Shown here piece by piece: positions 5,842-12,014 of a stretch of 12,014 nt of DNA. The notes beneath the pieces are model-generated. The model was not told the origin of the DNA. It made no database searches and worked only from the letters and a program-made list of their open reading frames with translations. Each line of letters opens with the position of its first letter. The first letter of the stretch is position 1. This DNA is from JAAYCI01 sp964370195 (GTDB lineage Bacteria > Bacillota > Clostridia > Oscillospirales > Ruminococcaceae). The DNA is taken from the NCBI GenBank assembly GCA_964370195.1, contig CAYJIH010000045.1, positions 1 through 12,014 on the forward strand, written 5' to 3'. A program made the translations under genes and the position numbers.

Positions 5842-6870
5842 ATGAAAAAAATCGAAACGATTCACGCGGTGGGGCATGTGCTTTGCCACGACATGACGCG
5901 TATTATACCCGGAAAAGAAAAAGGTGTTGCCTTTGCCAAAGGGCATGTGGTGCAAGAGGAAGACATCGCCGAACTGTTAAAAATGGGGAAAAAGACCTTA
6001 TATGTATGGGAAAAAGAAGACGGTTTTTTGCACGAAAACGAAGCCGCCGACATTTTGTACAACCTATGTGCCAACGAAAACACCAAGCCCTCGCCTGTTA
6101 AAGAAGGCAAAATCGACATTTTGGCAACGTGCGACGGGTTGCTGCAAGTGGATGTTGAAAAACTGCGCGCCATCAATTCCCTAGGCGAAATGATGATTGC
6201 GACACGGCACCACAACAGCCCGGTGCGCTGTGGCGATAAATTGGCTGCCACACGCGTCATCCCCCTTGTTATCGAAGAACATAAAATGCAAAAAGCACAA
6301 GAAGTGTGCGGCACACAGCCCGTCTTGTGCCTTCGCCCGTATCAAAAGGGAAAGAAGGTGGGCATTGTTACCACCGGTAGCGAGGTGTTCAGCGGCCTGA
6401 TAGAAGACAAATTCACGCCGGTGCTTCGCGATAAATTGGCCGAATTTTCCACAGAGGAAATTGGGCACATCACCGTAGACGACAATGATGCCAATGTAAC
6501 AAAAGCCATTTTAACACTGGTGCAGCAAGGTGCCGACCTCGTGCTGTGCACCGGCGGCATGAGCGTGGACCCGGACGACAAAACACCGCTGGCCATTAAA
6601 AACACAGGCGCAAACATTGTGTCGTACGGGGCACCGGTTTTGCCCGGCGCAATGTTCCTTTTGGCTTACACAAACAGTGGCGTGCCCATTGTGGGCCTGC
6701 CCGGCTGTGTGATGTATGCAAAGCGCACCATTTTCGATTTGGTGTTGCCACATCTAATGGCAAACCTGCCCATTACACCAGCCCACCTTGCAGCACTTGG
6801 CAACGGCGGACTTTGCCTCAATTGTGCGCATTGCATTTTTCCAAATTGTGCCTTTGGTGCCGGTGTTTAA
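5842..6870 (+). CDS. MoeA/MogA-like molybdopterin-binding protein with Cys-rich C-terminus
   Basis: The 342-residue protein holds a molybdopterin-binding (MoCF) domain at about residues 170-310. Visible motifs are GIVTTGSEVFSG, LVLCTGGMSVDPDDKTP, GAPVLPGAMFLLAY and GLPGCVMYAKRTIFDLVLP. This domain binds molybdopterin in MogA and MoeA. The N-terminal 160 residues (VGHVLCHDMTRI, KEGKIDILATCDGLL, MIATRHHNSPVRCGDKLA) match a Firmicutes family usually annotated only as molybdopterin-binding protein. It lacks the full MoeA domain set, so I do not name it moeA. The tail has four Cys at 325, 328, 331 and 336, a likely metal or Fe-S site. The ATG at 5842 is chosen for the AGGAGG site at 5830-5835; the frame extends upstream through the promoter, but those starts are not credible. 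It is the first gene of the operon. Confidence 0.88.
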   Translation: MKKIETIHAVGHVLCHDMTRIIPGKEKGVAFAKGHVVQEEDIAELLKMGKKTLYVWEKEDGFLHENEAADILYNLCANENTKPSPVKEGKIDILATCDGLLQVDVEKLRAINSLGEMMIATRHHNSPVRCGDKLAATRVIPLVIEEHKMQKAQEVCGTQPVLCLRPYQKGKKVGIVTTGSEVFSGLIEDKFTPVLRDKLAEFSTEEIGHITVDDNDANVTKAILTLVQQGADLVLCTGGMSVDPDDKTPLAIKNTGANIVSYGAPVLPGAMFLLAYTNSGVPIVGLPGCVMYAKRTIFDLVLPHLMANLPITPAHLAALGNGGLCLNCAHCIFPNCAFGAGV

Positions 6871-7662
6871 ATGTTTACCTTTATAAAAAAGCACCTTTCC
6901 CTTCTTTTGGTCGCTCTGCTGTGTTTCGTATACACCGCTTGCAGCGCCCCCTTTCAGGCAACGCAAACGGATGAAAACACCGTATTGCTTGCCGCCGCGT
7001 CCAGTTTAGAAGGTGTGCTAAGCGATGAAGTGCTTCCTGCTTTTGAGGCACAGTATCCACACATCAACGTTGTGGCCACGTATGCCGCAAGCGGGTTTTT
7101 ACGCCAACAAATTGAGGCGGGCCTTGGTGCTGATATTTTCCTAAGTGCCGACACGGCGCAAGTAGATGCTTTACAAAGCGCCGGCCTTGTGCACGAACAA
7201 GTGCCTCTTTTACAAAATGAACTGGTGGCCATTGTGCCCGCCAAAAGTGAAACAACCACCCTTGCCCTTGGCGACATTCCCCACGTGGGCATGATTGCCA
7301 TGGGCGACCCTGCCAGTGTGCCAGCCGGGCGATACGCCAAAGAATCGCTGCAAGCGGCCGGCCTTTGGCCTTTGGCACAAGATACACTTTCTCTTGCCAC
7401 CGATGTAACACAGGTGCTCTCTTGGGTTTCGCAATCCAGCGCCGACCTTGGCTTTGTGTATGCCAGTGATGCCGCACGCATGCCACAAGACGTACGCATC
7501 GTGCCATTGTCACCACCACTACAAAGTGGCAGCATTGTTTATCCTGCCGCCTTACTACAAAACACCGAGTCCACCCACCTTTTTTATGAATTTTTGCAAA
7601 CCGATGCCACGCCTTTTTTCGAGACGGCCGGTTTTTCGGTGGCTGTGCCAAGTTCAGAGTAA
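6871..7662 (+). CDS. modA: Molybdate ABC transporter substrate-binding lipoprotein ModA
   Basis: This is the extracellular molybdate (possibly also tungstate) receptor of the ModABC importer, 263 residues. A Lys-positive N-terminus, a hydrophobic core (about 9-20) and YTAC with Cys 24 form a lipoprotein signal, so it should be lipid-anchored. The Tyr at -3 of the lipobox is slightly unusual. The mature part has the ModA signature regions LLAAASSLEGVL, ATYAASGFLRQQIEAGLGADIFLSAD and LGDIPHVGMIAMGDPASVPAGRYAKESL, plus FVYASDAA. Its ATG follows the upstream TAA with no gap and without a clear ribosome binding site, so translation is probably coupled. Molybdate versus tungstate preference cannot be settled from sequence. 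Confidence 0.95.
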   Translation: MFTFIKKHLSLLLVALLCFVYTACSAPFQATQTDENTVLLAAASSLEGVLSDEVLPAFEAQYPHINVVATYAASGFLRQQIEAGLGADIFLSADTAQVDALQSAGLVHEQVPLLQNELVAIVPAKSETTTLALGDIPHVGMIAMGDPASVPAGRYAKESLQAAGLWPLAQDTLSLATDVTQVLSWVSQSSADLGFVYASDAARMPQDVRIVPLSPPLQSGSIVYPAALLQNTESTHLFYEFLQTDATPFFETAGFSVAVPSSE

Positions 7663-7721
7663 ACTTTCCGTGTAGCGAGCCATTTACAAAATCAATCACA
7701 CAATAGAAAGGGGCCCTTACG

Positions 7722-8408
7722 TTGGACTATGCAGCCATCTGGGTATCGCTAAGAACCGCCGGTGTATCCATGGTGTTCACATTTATTCTGGGGCTTGCCG
7801 CAGCGTGGTGGGTTTTATCCATTCAGCGCGCCAAAGTGGCGGCGATTATAGATGGTTTGTTCACCTTGCCACTGGTGTTGCCGCCCACAGTGGCCGGCTT
7901 TTTCTTGCTATACACATTGGGTGTGCAGCAACCACTGGGCGCCTTTTTACTAAACGTTTTCAGTGTGCAACTTGTGTTTAACTGGCAAGCCACTGTGCTG
8001 GCGGCCGTTTTCGTGTCCTTTCCTCTCATGTACCGCAGTGCAAAAGCAGCGCTGGAACAGGTGGACGAAAACGTGTTAAATGCGGCACGCACCATGGGTT
8101 TTACAGAGTGGCGCGTGTTTTCTACCATTGCATTTCCGCTGGCATCGCCCGGCATTGTAAGCGGCAGTATCTTGGCGTTTGCACGTGCCCTTGGCGAATT
8201 TGGCGCCACCATCCTCATCGCCGGCAACATTGCAGGGCAAACACGCACATTGCCGCTTGCCGTTTATTCAGCCATCGCCTCCGGCGACACCAGGCAAGCA
8301 CTTACGTATGTTTTTATTTTAATTGGCATCTCGTTTTTATCTGTGCTTGGCATGAATTTTTTGCACGGCAAAAGCAGGCCGTGGCTCTATAAGGAGCGTG
8401 CTAAATGA
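7722..8408 (+). CDS. modB: Molybdate ABC transporter permease ModB
   Basis: This is the membrane channel subunit of the molybdate importer, 228 residues with about five hydrophobic segments. Typical features are LPLVLPPTVAGFFLLYTLG (about 48-67) and the EAA loop that docks on ModC, DENVLNAARTMGFTEWRVFSTIAFPLASPGI (115-145). This is followed by LAFARALGEFGATILIAGN (151-169). I take the start as the TTG at 7722, since an AAAGGGG site lies about 8 nt upstream and the hydrophobic N-terminus begins there; no ATG fits as well. It lies 59 bp after modA, the widest gap in the operon, and overlaps modC by 4 bp (ATGA). Confidence 0.95.
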   Translation: MDYAAIWVSLRTAGVSMVFTFILGLAAAWWVLSIQRAKVAAIIDGLFTLPLVLPPTVAGFFLLYTLGVQQPLGAFLLNVFSVQLVFNWQATVLAAVFVSFPLMYRSAKAALEQVDENVLNAARTMGFTEWRVFSTIAFPLASPGIVSGSILAFARALGEFGATILIAGNIAGQTRTLPLAVYSAIASGDTRQALTYVFILIGISFLSVLGMNFLHGKSRPWLYKERAK

Positions 8409-9463
8409 GCCTAACTGTTGACATTCAAAAATCGTGGAAATCTTTTTCGCTAAACGTGCGGTTTTCTTGTAACAACGGCGAAACGTTGGGTATTTTGGGC
8501 ACTTCCGGAAGCGGCAAAAGCATGACTCTTCGCTGTATTGCCGGCCTCATCACACCGGATTCTGGCTGCATCGAGCTAAATGGACGCACCTTGTTTTGCT
8601 CAAAAACGGGCATCAACATAAAACCGCGCGAGCGCAACATCGGGTATATGTTCCAAAACTACGCCTTGTTCCCCCACATGAGTGTTTTAGAAAATGTATG
8701 TGCAGCTCTTACAGGTACAAAGCGCCAAAAACGCACACGTGGCGAACACCTTCTTGCTCAGTTTGGGCTTGAAGCTGTAAAAAACAACTACCCTTCGCAG
8801 CTATCCGGCGGCCAGCAACAACGTGTGGCCCTGGCGCGTTGCCTTGCCACCGAGCCAACATTGCTTTTGCTCGATGAGCCTTTCTCGGCCTTAGACGCCC
8901 ACCTACGCGAAGGCCTTGGGCTGGAAATGCGCCGACGATTGGCCACCTTTTCGGGGCCATCGGTGCTTGTTACACACAGCCGCGATGAGGCGTATAAGCT
9001 GAGCCAAGAATCTCTTTTTATAGAAAACGGGCACTGCCTTGGCATTGGCGCCACACACGAAATATTCGAAAACCCGCAAACACTGGCCATTGCCCGTTTA
9101 ACAGGGTGTAAAAATTTTTCTCGTGCCACCGTGGCAGAACCAGGGTTTGTGCATGCAGTCGACTGGGGTGTTCGCTTGCCGGTGGCAAATCCCCTCTTGC
9201 AAAACATCGCCTATGTTGGTGTGCGTGCGCACCATTTTGAACCATGCACACAGGAAACCCTCGGTGCCATCCCCGTAAAATTGCTAGAACGTGTGGACGC
9301 ACCATTTGAAACCGATTTCCTTTTTCAAAGCCTTGCCGCAAAAACGGGCGAGTGTGGCACCATTTGGTGGAAATGTAAAAAAGATCCACTTGCCACGCCC
9401 CCTTCGCACTTGTGCGTACCATCAAAACAAATACTTTTATTAAGGGAGGACAAACCATTATGA
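8405..9463 (+). CDS. modC: Molybdate ABC transporter ATP-binding protein ModC
   Basis: This is the ATPase that powers ModB, 352 residues. The nucleotide-binding domain (about 1-230) is complete: Walker A GTSGSGKS (32-39), Q-loop Gln 84 in YMFQNYALFPHMSV, signature LSGGQQQR (133-140), Walker B LLLLDEP (153-159) with catalytic Glu 158, D-loop SALD, and switch His 191. The C-terminal 120 residues are where ModC-type proteins carry a TOBE/MOBE molybdate-binding domain. Here that part is recognisable mainly by position and beta-rich pattern (YVGVRAHHFEP) and is rather divergent. Its start overlaps modB by 4 bp and its TGA overlaps the moaC ATG by 4 bp, joining import and cofactor synthesis in one coupled unit. 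Confidence 0.94.
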   Translation: MSLTVDIQKSWKSFSLNVRFSCNNGETLGILGTSGSGKSMTLRCIAGLITPDSGCIELNGRTLFCSKTGINIKPRERNIGYMFQNYALFPHMSVLENVCAALTGTKRQKRTRGEHLLAQFGLEAVKNNYPSQLSGGQQQRVALARCLATEPTLLLLDEPFSALDAHLREGLGLEMRRRLATFSGPSVLVTHSRDEAYKLSQESLFIENGHCLGIGATHEIFENPQTLAIARLTGCKNFSRATVAEPGFVHAVDWGVRLPVANPLLQNIAYVGVRAHHFEPCTQETLGAIPVKLLERVDAPFETDFLFQSLAAKTGECGTIWWKCKKDPLATPPSHLCVPSKQILLLREDKPL

Positions 9464-9954
9464 ATACAAAGCTGACGCATTTCAGCCCATCCGGCCAGGC
9501 CGTGATGGTGGACATTTCAGACAAAAACACCACGCACCGCATTGCATGTGCCACCGGGCGCATTTATATGAATGAAATTGCATACAACGCTGTGCAAAGT
9601 GGCAACATAAAAAAGGGTGATGTTTTGGGAATTGCACGCGTTGCCGGCATCATGGGCGTGAAACGGGCAGCCGAATTGATTCCGCTGTGCCACCCTATTG
9701 CCTGCGAAAAAGTGGAAATTGATTTTGAACTGCACGATGCATCCCGCTGTGTAGAAGCACGTTGCACTGTGCAAACAAGTGGAAAAACCGGTGTGGAAAT
9801 GGAAGCGCTGTGCGGTGTGCAAGTTACTTTATTAACCATTTACGACATGTGCAAAGCCGTAGACAAAAGCATGGTGATGAGCGACATTTGCCTTTTGGAA
9901 AAACGCGGTGGCAAAAGCGGAGACTACACACGAAAAGAGCCCCCCTGCCAATGA
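9460..9954 (+). CDS. moaC: Cyclic pyranopterin monophosphate synthase MoaC
   Basis: MoaC turns the MoaA product 3',8-cyclo-7,8-dihydro-GTP into cyclic pyranopterin monophosphate, the first stable molybdopterin intermediate. The 164 residues match the family. Conserved blocks are MVDISDKN (16-23), RVAGIMGVKRAAELIPLCHPI (60-80, with catalytic His 78), TSGKTGVEMEAL (106-117), and YDMCKAVDKSMVM (128-140, with Asp 129 and Lys 132 of the active site). It ends near LLEKRGGKSGDY. The ATG at 9460 is preceded by GGGAGGA (9444-9450) and overlaps the modC stop. The longer in-frame start at 9412 lies inside modC and is rejected. It overlaps moaA by ATGA. Confidence 0.97.
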   Translation: MNTKLTHFSPSGQAVMVDISDKNTTHRIACATGRIYMNEIAYNAVQSGNIKKGDVLGIARVAGIMGVKRAAELIPLCHPIACEKVEIDFELHDASRCVEARCTVQTSGKTGVEMEALCGVQVTLLTIYDMCKAVDKSMVMSDICLLEKRGGKSGDYTRKEPPCQ

Positions 9955-10940
9955 GAGATTTATTTGGACGCAACTTAAGCTATTTTCGCATTTCTGTTAC
10001 CGACCGTTGTAATTTACGCTGCCAATACTGCATGCCGGAAAGTGGTTTGCACACCATCGACCACGCAGAAATTTTAAGCTACGACGAAATTGTGCGTTTG
10101 GCGCGCATTTTTGTAAAAAACGGTGCTTGGCGTTTTCGCCTCACAGGCGGCGAGCCATTGGTGCGTAAAAATTTGCCCACCCTTGCTGCCAATCTCAAAG
10201 CAATTGACGGCACACAATATCTTGGGCTTACCACAAATGGCCTTCTTTTAGAAGAAATGGCGGCCGATTTACACAATGCCGGTGTGGATGGCATCAACTT
10301 AAGCCTTGATACAACAAACCGCAGCCGTTTTGAAGCGCTCACACGAAGAGATGCCCTAGACAAGGTGTTTTCTGGCCTGCACGCTGCTTTGCGTTTGCCA
10401 TTTCAGCACATTAAAATCAACTGTGTTCTTTCTACCCACAGCACAAAAGAAGATTGGCTTAGCGTTATTTCTCTTGCAAAAGAGTACCCCATTGACGTGC
10501 GGTTGATTGAACTGATGCCCATGACCGGGGAAACGGCCACGGTGGCTTATACCATAGAACAGGCGAAAAGTGCCATCGAAATGGCCTTTGGCCGTTTGCA
10601 GCCACTTTCTTTTGACGAAGGAGCCGGCCCTGCCGTTTACTGGCGCGCAGAAGGTTTTCGTGGACGCATTGGGTTCATCCCCTCCATGAGCCACCAATTT
10701 TGCGCCTCTTGCAACCGGTTGCGCCTTTCGGCCGACGGCCAACTGAAGCTTTGTCTTTTTTACGAAGACGGCCTTGCCCTAAAGCCGCTATTGCGCAGTG
10801 AGGCCACCGATGAAGACATTGAACATGCCATTCGGCAAGCCATTTTACAAAAACCACAAAAACACCCGGGCCATGTTGTGCCCAGCGAACACGATAATAA
10901 CACCGATCGTCCTTGCGGCATGTATCGGATAGGAGGATAA
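9951..10940 (+). CDS. moaA: GTP 3',8-cyclase MoaA (radical SAM)
   Basis: MoaA uses S-adenosylmethionine and two [4Fe-4S] clusters to rearrange GTP to 3',8-cyclo-7,8-dihydro-GTP, the entry step of molybdopterin synthesis. The 329-residue product has the radical-SAM motif CNLRCQYC (Cys 20, 24, 27), the SAM-binding LTGGEP (64-69), NLSLDT, and the GTP-side cluster Cys at about 251, 254 and 268 in CASCNRLRLSADGQLKLC. It also has the C-terminal GG of MYRIGG needed for activity in known MoaA. All key residues are present. The start at 9951 overlaps the moaC stop (ATGA) and gives the family's normal N-terminus MRDLFGR. There is little ribosome binding site of its own, suggesting coupling to moaC. Confidence 0.97.
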   Translation: MRDLFGRNLSYFRISVTDRCNLRCQYCMPESGLHTIDHAEILSYDEIVRLARIFVKNGAWRFRLTGGEPLVRKNLPTLAANLKAIDGTQYLGLTTNGLLLEEMAADLHNAGVDGINLSLDTTNRSRFEALTRRDALDKVFSGLHAALRLPFQHIKINCVLSTHSTKEDWLSVISLAKEYPIDVRLIELMPMTGETATVAYTIEQAKSAIEMAFGRLQPLSFDEGAGPAVYWRAEGFRGRIGFIPSMSHQFCASCNRLRLSADGQLKLCLFYEDGLALKPLLRSEATDEDIEHAIRQAILQKPQKHPGHVVPSEHDNNTDRPCGMYRIGG

Positions 10941-10944
10941 GAAA

Positions 10945-11400
10945 ATGACAAAAGCAGGCACACAAGGCCACGTGGTGGCCATTTGCATCAGTGAAAAAAA
11001 GGGAACGCAAAAAACGGAAATCCCCTCCTCTTTTTTGCTTGAAAATCACGGCCTTGAAAACGACGCACACGCCGGAAATTGGCATCGGCAAGTAAGCTTG
11101 CTTTCCGAAGATAAAGTGGATGCGTTTCGCGCACGTGGTGTGGATGTAGACCACGGTGCGTTTGGCGAAAATATTTTGGTGCGCGGCATTGATTTTGCCA
11201 CTTTGCCTATTGGCACAATCATGCGCTGCAACAACATCGTTTTAGAGCTTACACAAATTGGCAAAGAATGCCATGCGCACTGTACCATTTACCATCAAGT
11301 AGGAGACTGCATTATGCCGCGCGAAGGCGTGTTTGCACGCGTATTGCACGGCGGCACCATTGCGAAAGGGGATGCCTTTTATGTGGAAGACAGCCTATAA
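10945..11400 (+). CDS. MOSC domain-containing protein
   Basis: The 151 residues form a single MOSC domain, named after the C-terminal domain of molybdenum cofactor sulfurase. Visible family features are the N-terminal VVAICISEKKGTQK, GLENDAHAGNWHRQVSLLSEDKV (about 36-58), GAFGENILVRGID, and the cysteine segment IGKECHAHCTIYHQVGDCIMPREGVFARVL (about 107-136), which holds the conserved Cys thought to carry sulfur. MOSC proteins bind or sulfurate molybdenum cofactor, or deliver it to enzymes; the exact task here is unknown. An AGGAGG site (10931-10936) lies 8 nt before the ATG, and the gene starts 4 bp after moaA. Its last 20 bp overlap mogA. In related clostridia MOSC and Mog domains can be fused; here they are separate. 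Confidence 0.92.
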   Translation: MTKAGTQGHVVAICISEKKGTQKTEIPSSFLLENHGLENDAHAGNWHRQVSLLSEDKVDAFRARGVDVDHGAFGENILVRGIDFATLPIGTIMRCNNIVLELTQIGKECHAHCTIYHQVGDCIMPREGVFARVLHGGTIAKGDAFYVEDSL

Positions 11401-11884
11401 CATTGCTGTTTTAACGGCAAGCGACAAAGGCGCACGCGGCGAACGTGTAGACGAAAGCGGCCCGCTGCTGTGCCGCATGGCCGAGGAAGCCGGTGGCACC
11501 ATTGTGGCCTCGGCCATATTGCCAGACGATGAAGACACCCTACGCGCCCAGCTTCTTTCCTGGTGTGAAAGCGGTTCGATTCAGCTTATTTTAACAACCG
11601 GTGGCACGGGGCTTTCGCCGCGAGATTGTATGCCGGAAGCAACCCTTTCCATCGCAACCCGGCTTGCGCCCGGCTTTTGCGAAGCCATGCGTGCGCACAG
11701 CCTTACCATCACAAACCGTGCCATGCTTAGCCGTGCGGCGTCGGTTGTGTGTAAAAACACATTGATTATCAACATGCCCGGCAGCCCAAAGGCCGTGCGC
11801 GAATCGTTTGATGTGATTTTGCCCGCTTTAGAACATGCCCTTGATATTTTATGTGGCAACACAGGCGAATGTGCTAGGCCATAA
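11381..11884 (+). CDS. mogA: Molybdopterin adenylyltransferase MogA (MoaB/Mog family)
   Basis: MogA activates molybdopterin by adenylation before molybdate insertion. The 167-residue product is one MoCF domain: IAVLTASDKGARGERVDESGPLL at the N-terminus, ILTTGGTGLSPRDCMPEAT (70-88) as the molybdopterin/ATP-binding loop, SLTITNRAMLSRAASVV, and NMPGSPKAVRESFDVILPAL. I chose the ATG at 11381 because an AAAGGGG run (about 11366-11371) sits 9 nt upstream. In-frame ATGs at 11333 and 11372 lack such a site. The start lies 20 bp inside the MOSC gene. MoaB and MogA are hard to tell apart by sequence; mogA is the more likely name given the operon. It is the last gene of the unit. Confidence 0.9.
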   Translation: MWKTAYNIAVLTASDKGARGERVDESGPLLCRMAEEAGGTIVASAILPDDEDTLRAQLLSWCESGSIQLILTTGGTGLSPRDCMPEATLSIATRLAPGFCEAMRAHSLTITNRAMLSRAASVVCKNTLIINMPGSPKAVRESFDVILPALEHALDILCGNTGECARP

Positions 11885-11901
11885 TTTATAGAATATATGC
11901 T

Positions 11902-11923
11902 CCATTGGGCAACCGCCCTTTGG
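11902..11923 (+). terminator. Weak terminator candidate after mogA
   Basis: The arms 11902-11910 and 11915-11923 can form a hairpin with a 4-bp GC core (GGGC/GCCC), two T-T mismatches and three further outer pairs. It is followed by CTTTTGGG. It lies 17 nt past the mogA stop. The T-run is short, so the operon may instead end at the hairpins further right. Confidence 0.35.
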
Positions 11924-11960
11924 CTTTTGGGTTGAATTTGCTTGCTGACTGCACGCGTTA

Positions 11961-12014
11961 GACCTTGGGGCGCTGCCCCAAACCCCGCCTGCTTTTCGAG
12001 AAAAGCAGGGGCAA
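11961..12014. repeat. GC-rich double-hairpin element at the window edge
   Basis: Two strong hairpins lie side by side. TTGGGGC (11965-11971) pairs with GCCCCAA (11975-11981) around a 3-nt loop. CCTGCTTTTC (11988-11997) pairs perfectly with GAAAAGCAGG (12000-12009) around two bases. Between them is the run AACCCCG. This GGGGC-GCT-GCCCCAAACCCCG pattern resembles dispersed intergenic repeats common in gut Clostridia genomes. It may also serve as the transcription end of the molybdenum operon. The element probably continues past the window. Confidence 0.55.

Noticed and set aside
5732..5842. Moco riboswitch in front of the molybdenum operon
   Set aside because: The -10 at 5784-5789 leaves a leader of about 45 nt, too short for the known Moco RNA. 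The only structure there is the AT-rich inverted repeat, better explained as an operator.
1..12014. CRISPR array, tRNA, rRNA or insertion sequence
   Set aside because: I saw no regularly spaced repeats, cloverleaf with CCA-type end, rRNA-like sequence or transposase frame on either strand.

Overview
The window looks like chromosomal DNA of a Gram-positive anaerobe, most likely a Clostridia-type member of the Bacillota. The reasons are a groES-groEL operon under a near-perfect CIRCE operator (the HrcA system), strong GGAGG-type ribosome binding sites, a VanZ-family membrane protein, a YegS/BmrU-type lipid kinase, and a molybdenum gene set with a separate Cys-tailed molybdopterin-binding protein. 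No species can be named from the sequence alone.

Layout. Positions 1-476 carry no convincing gene and end in the groEL terminator (402-433). groEL (477-2108) and groES (2203-2502) are read on the minus strand from a sigma-A-type promoter (2586-2614) whose start site is covered by CIRCE (2554-2580). A strong hairpin (2642-2674) separates them from the next minus-strand unit: VanZ-family protein (4030-4527), small cupin (3650-4000) and lipid kinase (2707-3657). Upstream of VanZ lies an AT-rich gap with two degenerate ~46-bp direct repeats. A second minus-strand trio follows: an unknown 61-residue ORF (5546-5731), a protein with two tandem Lar-like zinc ribbons (5195-5545) and an unknown 127-residue protein (4763-5146).

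From 5761 rightward the plus strand is one compact molybdenum operon. It has a clear promoter (TTGCAC-17-TATAAT), then a 24-bp inverted repeat with the 8+8+8 layout of a ModE-type operator over the expected start site. The genes in order are a MoeA/MogA-like molybdopterin-binding protein with a Cys tail, modA, modB, modC, moaC, moaA, a MOSC-domain protein and mogA. Most junctions are abutting or overlap, three of them as ATGA. The logic is molybdate import (ModABC), the first step of molybdopterin synthesis (MoaA, MoaC), and molybdate insertion or handling (MogA, the MoeA-like protein, MOSC). moaD, moaE, moeB, mobA and an ordinary full-length moeA are not in the window.

The right end (11961-12014) contains two strong hairpins resembling a dispersed GC-rich intergenic repeat, which runs to the edge. 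Most of the window is recognisable housekeeping and cofactor metabolism. The less ordinary items are the ModE-like operator, the double Lar protein with its two unknown neighbours, the Cys tail of the molybdopterin-binding protein, and the paired repeats upstream of VanZ.
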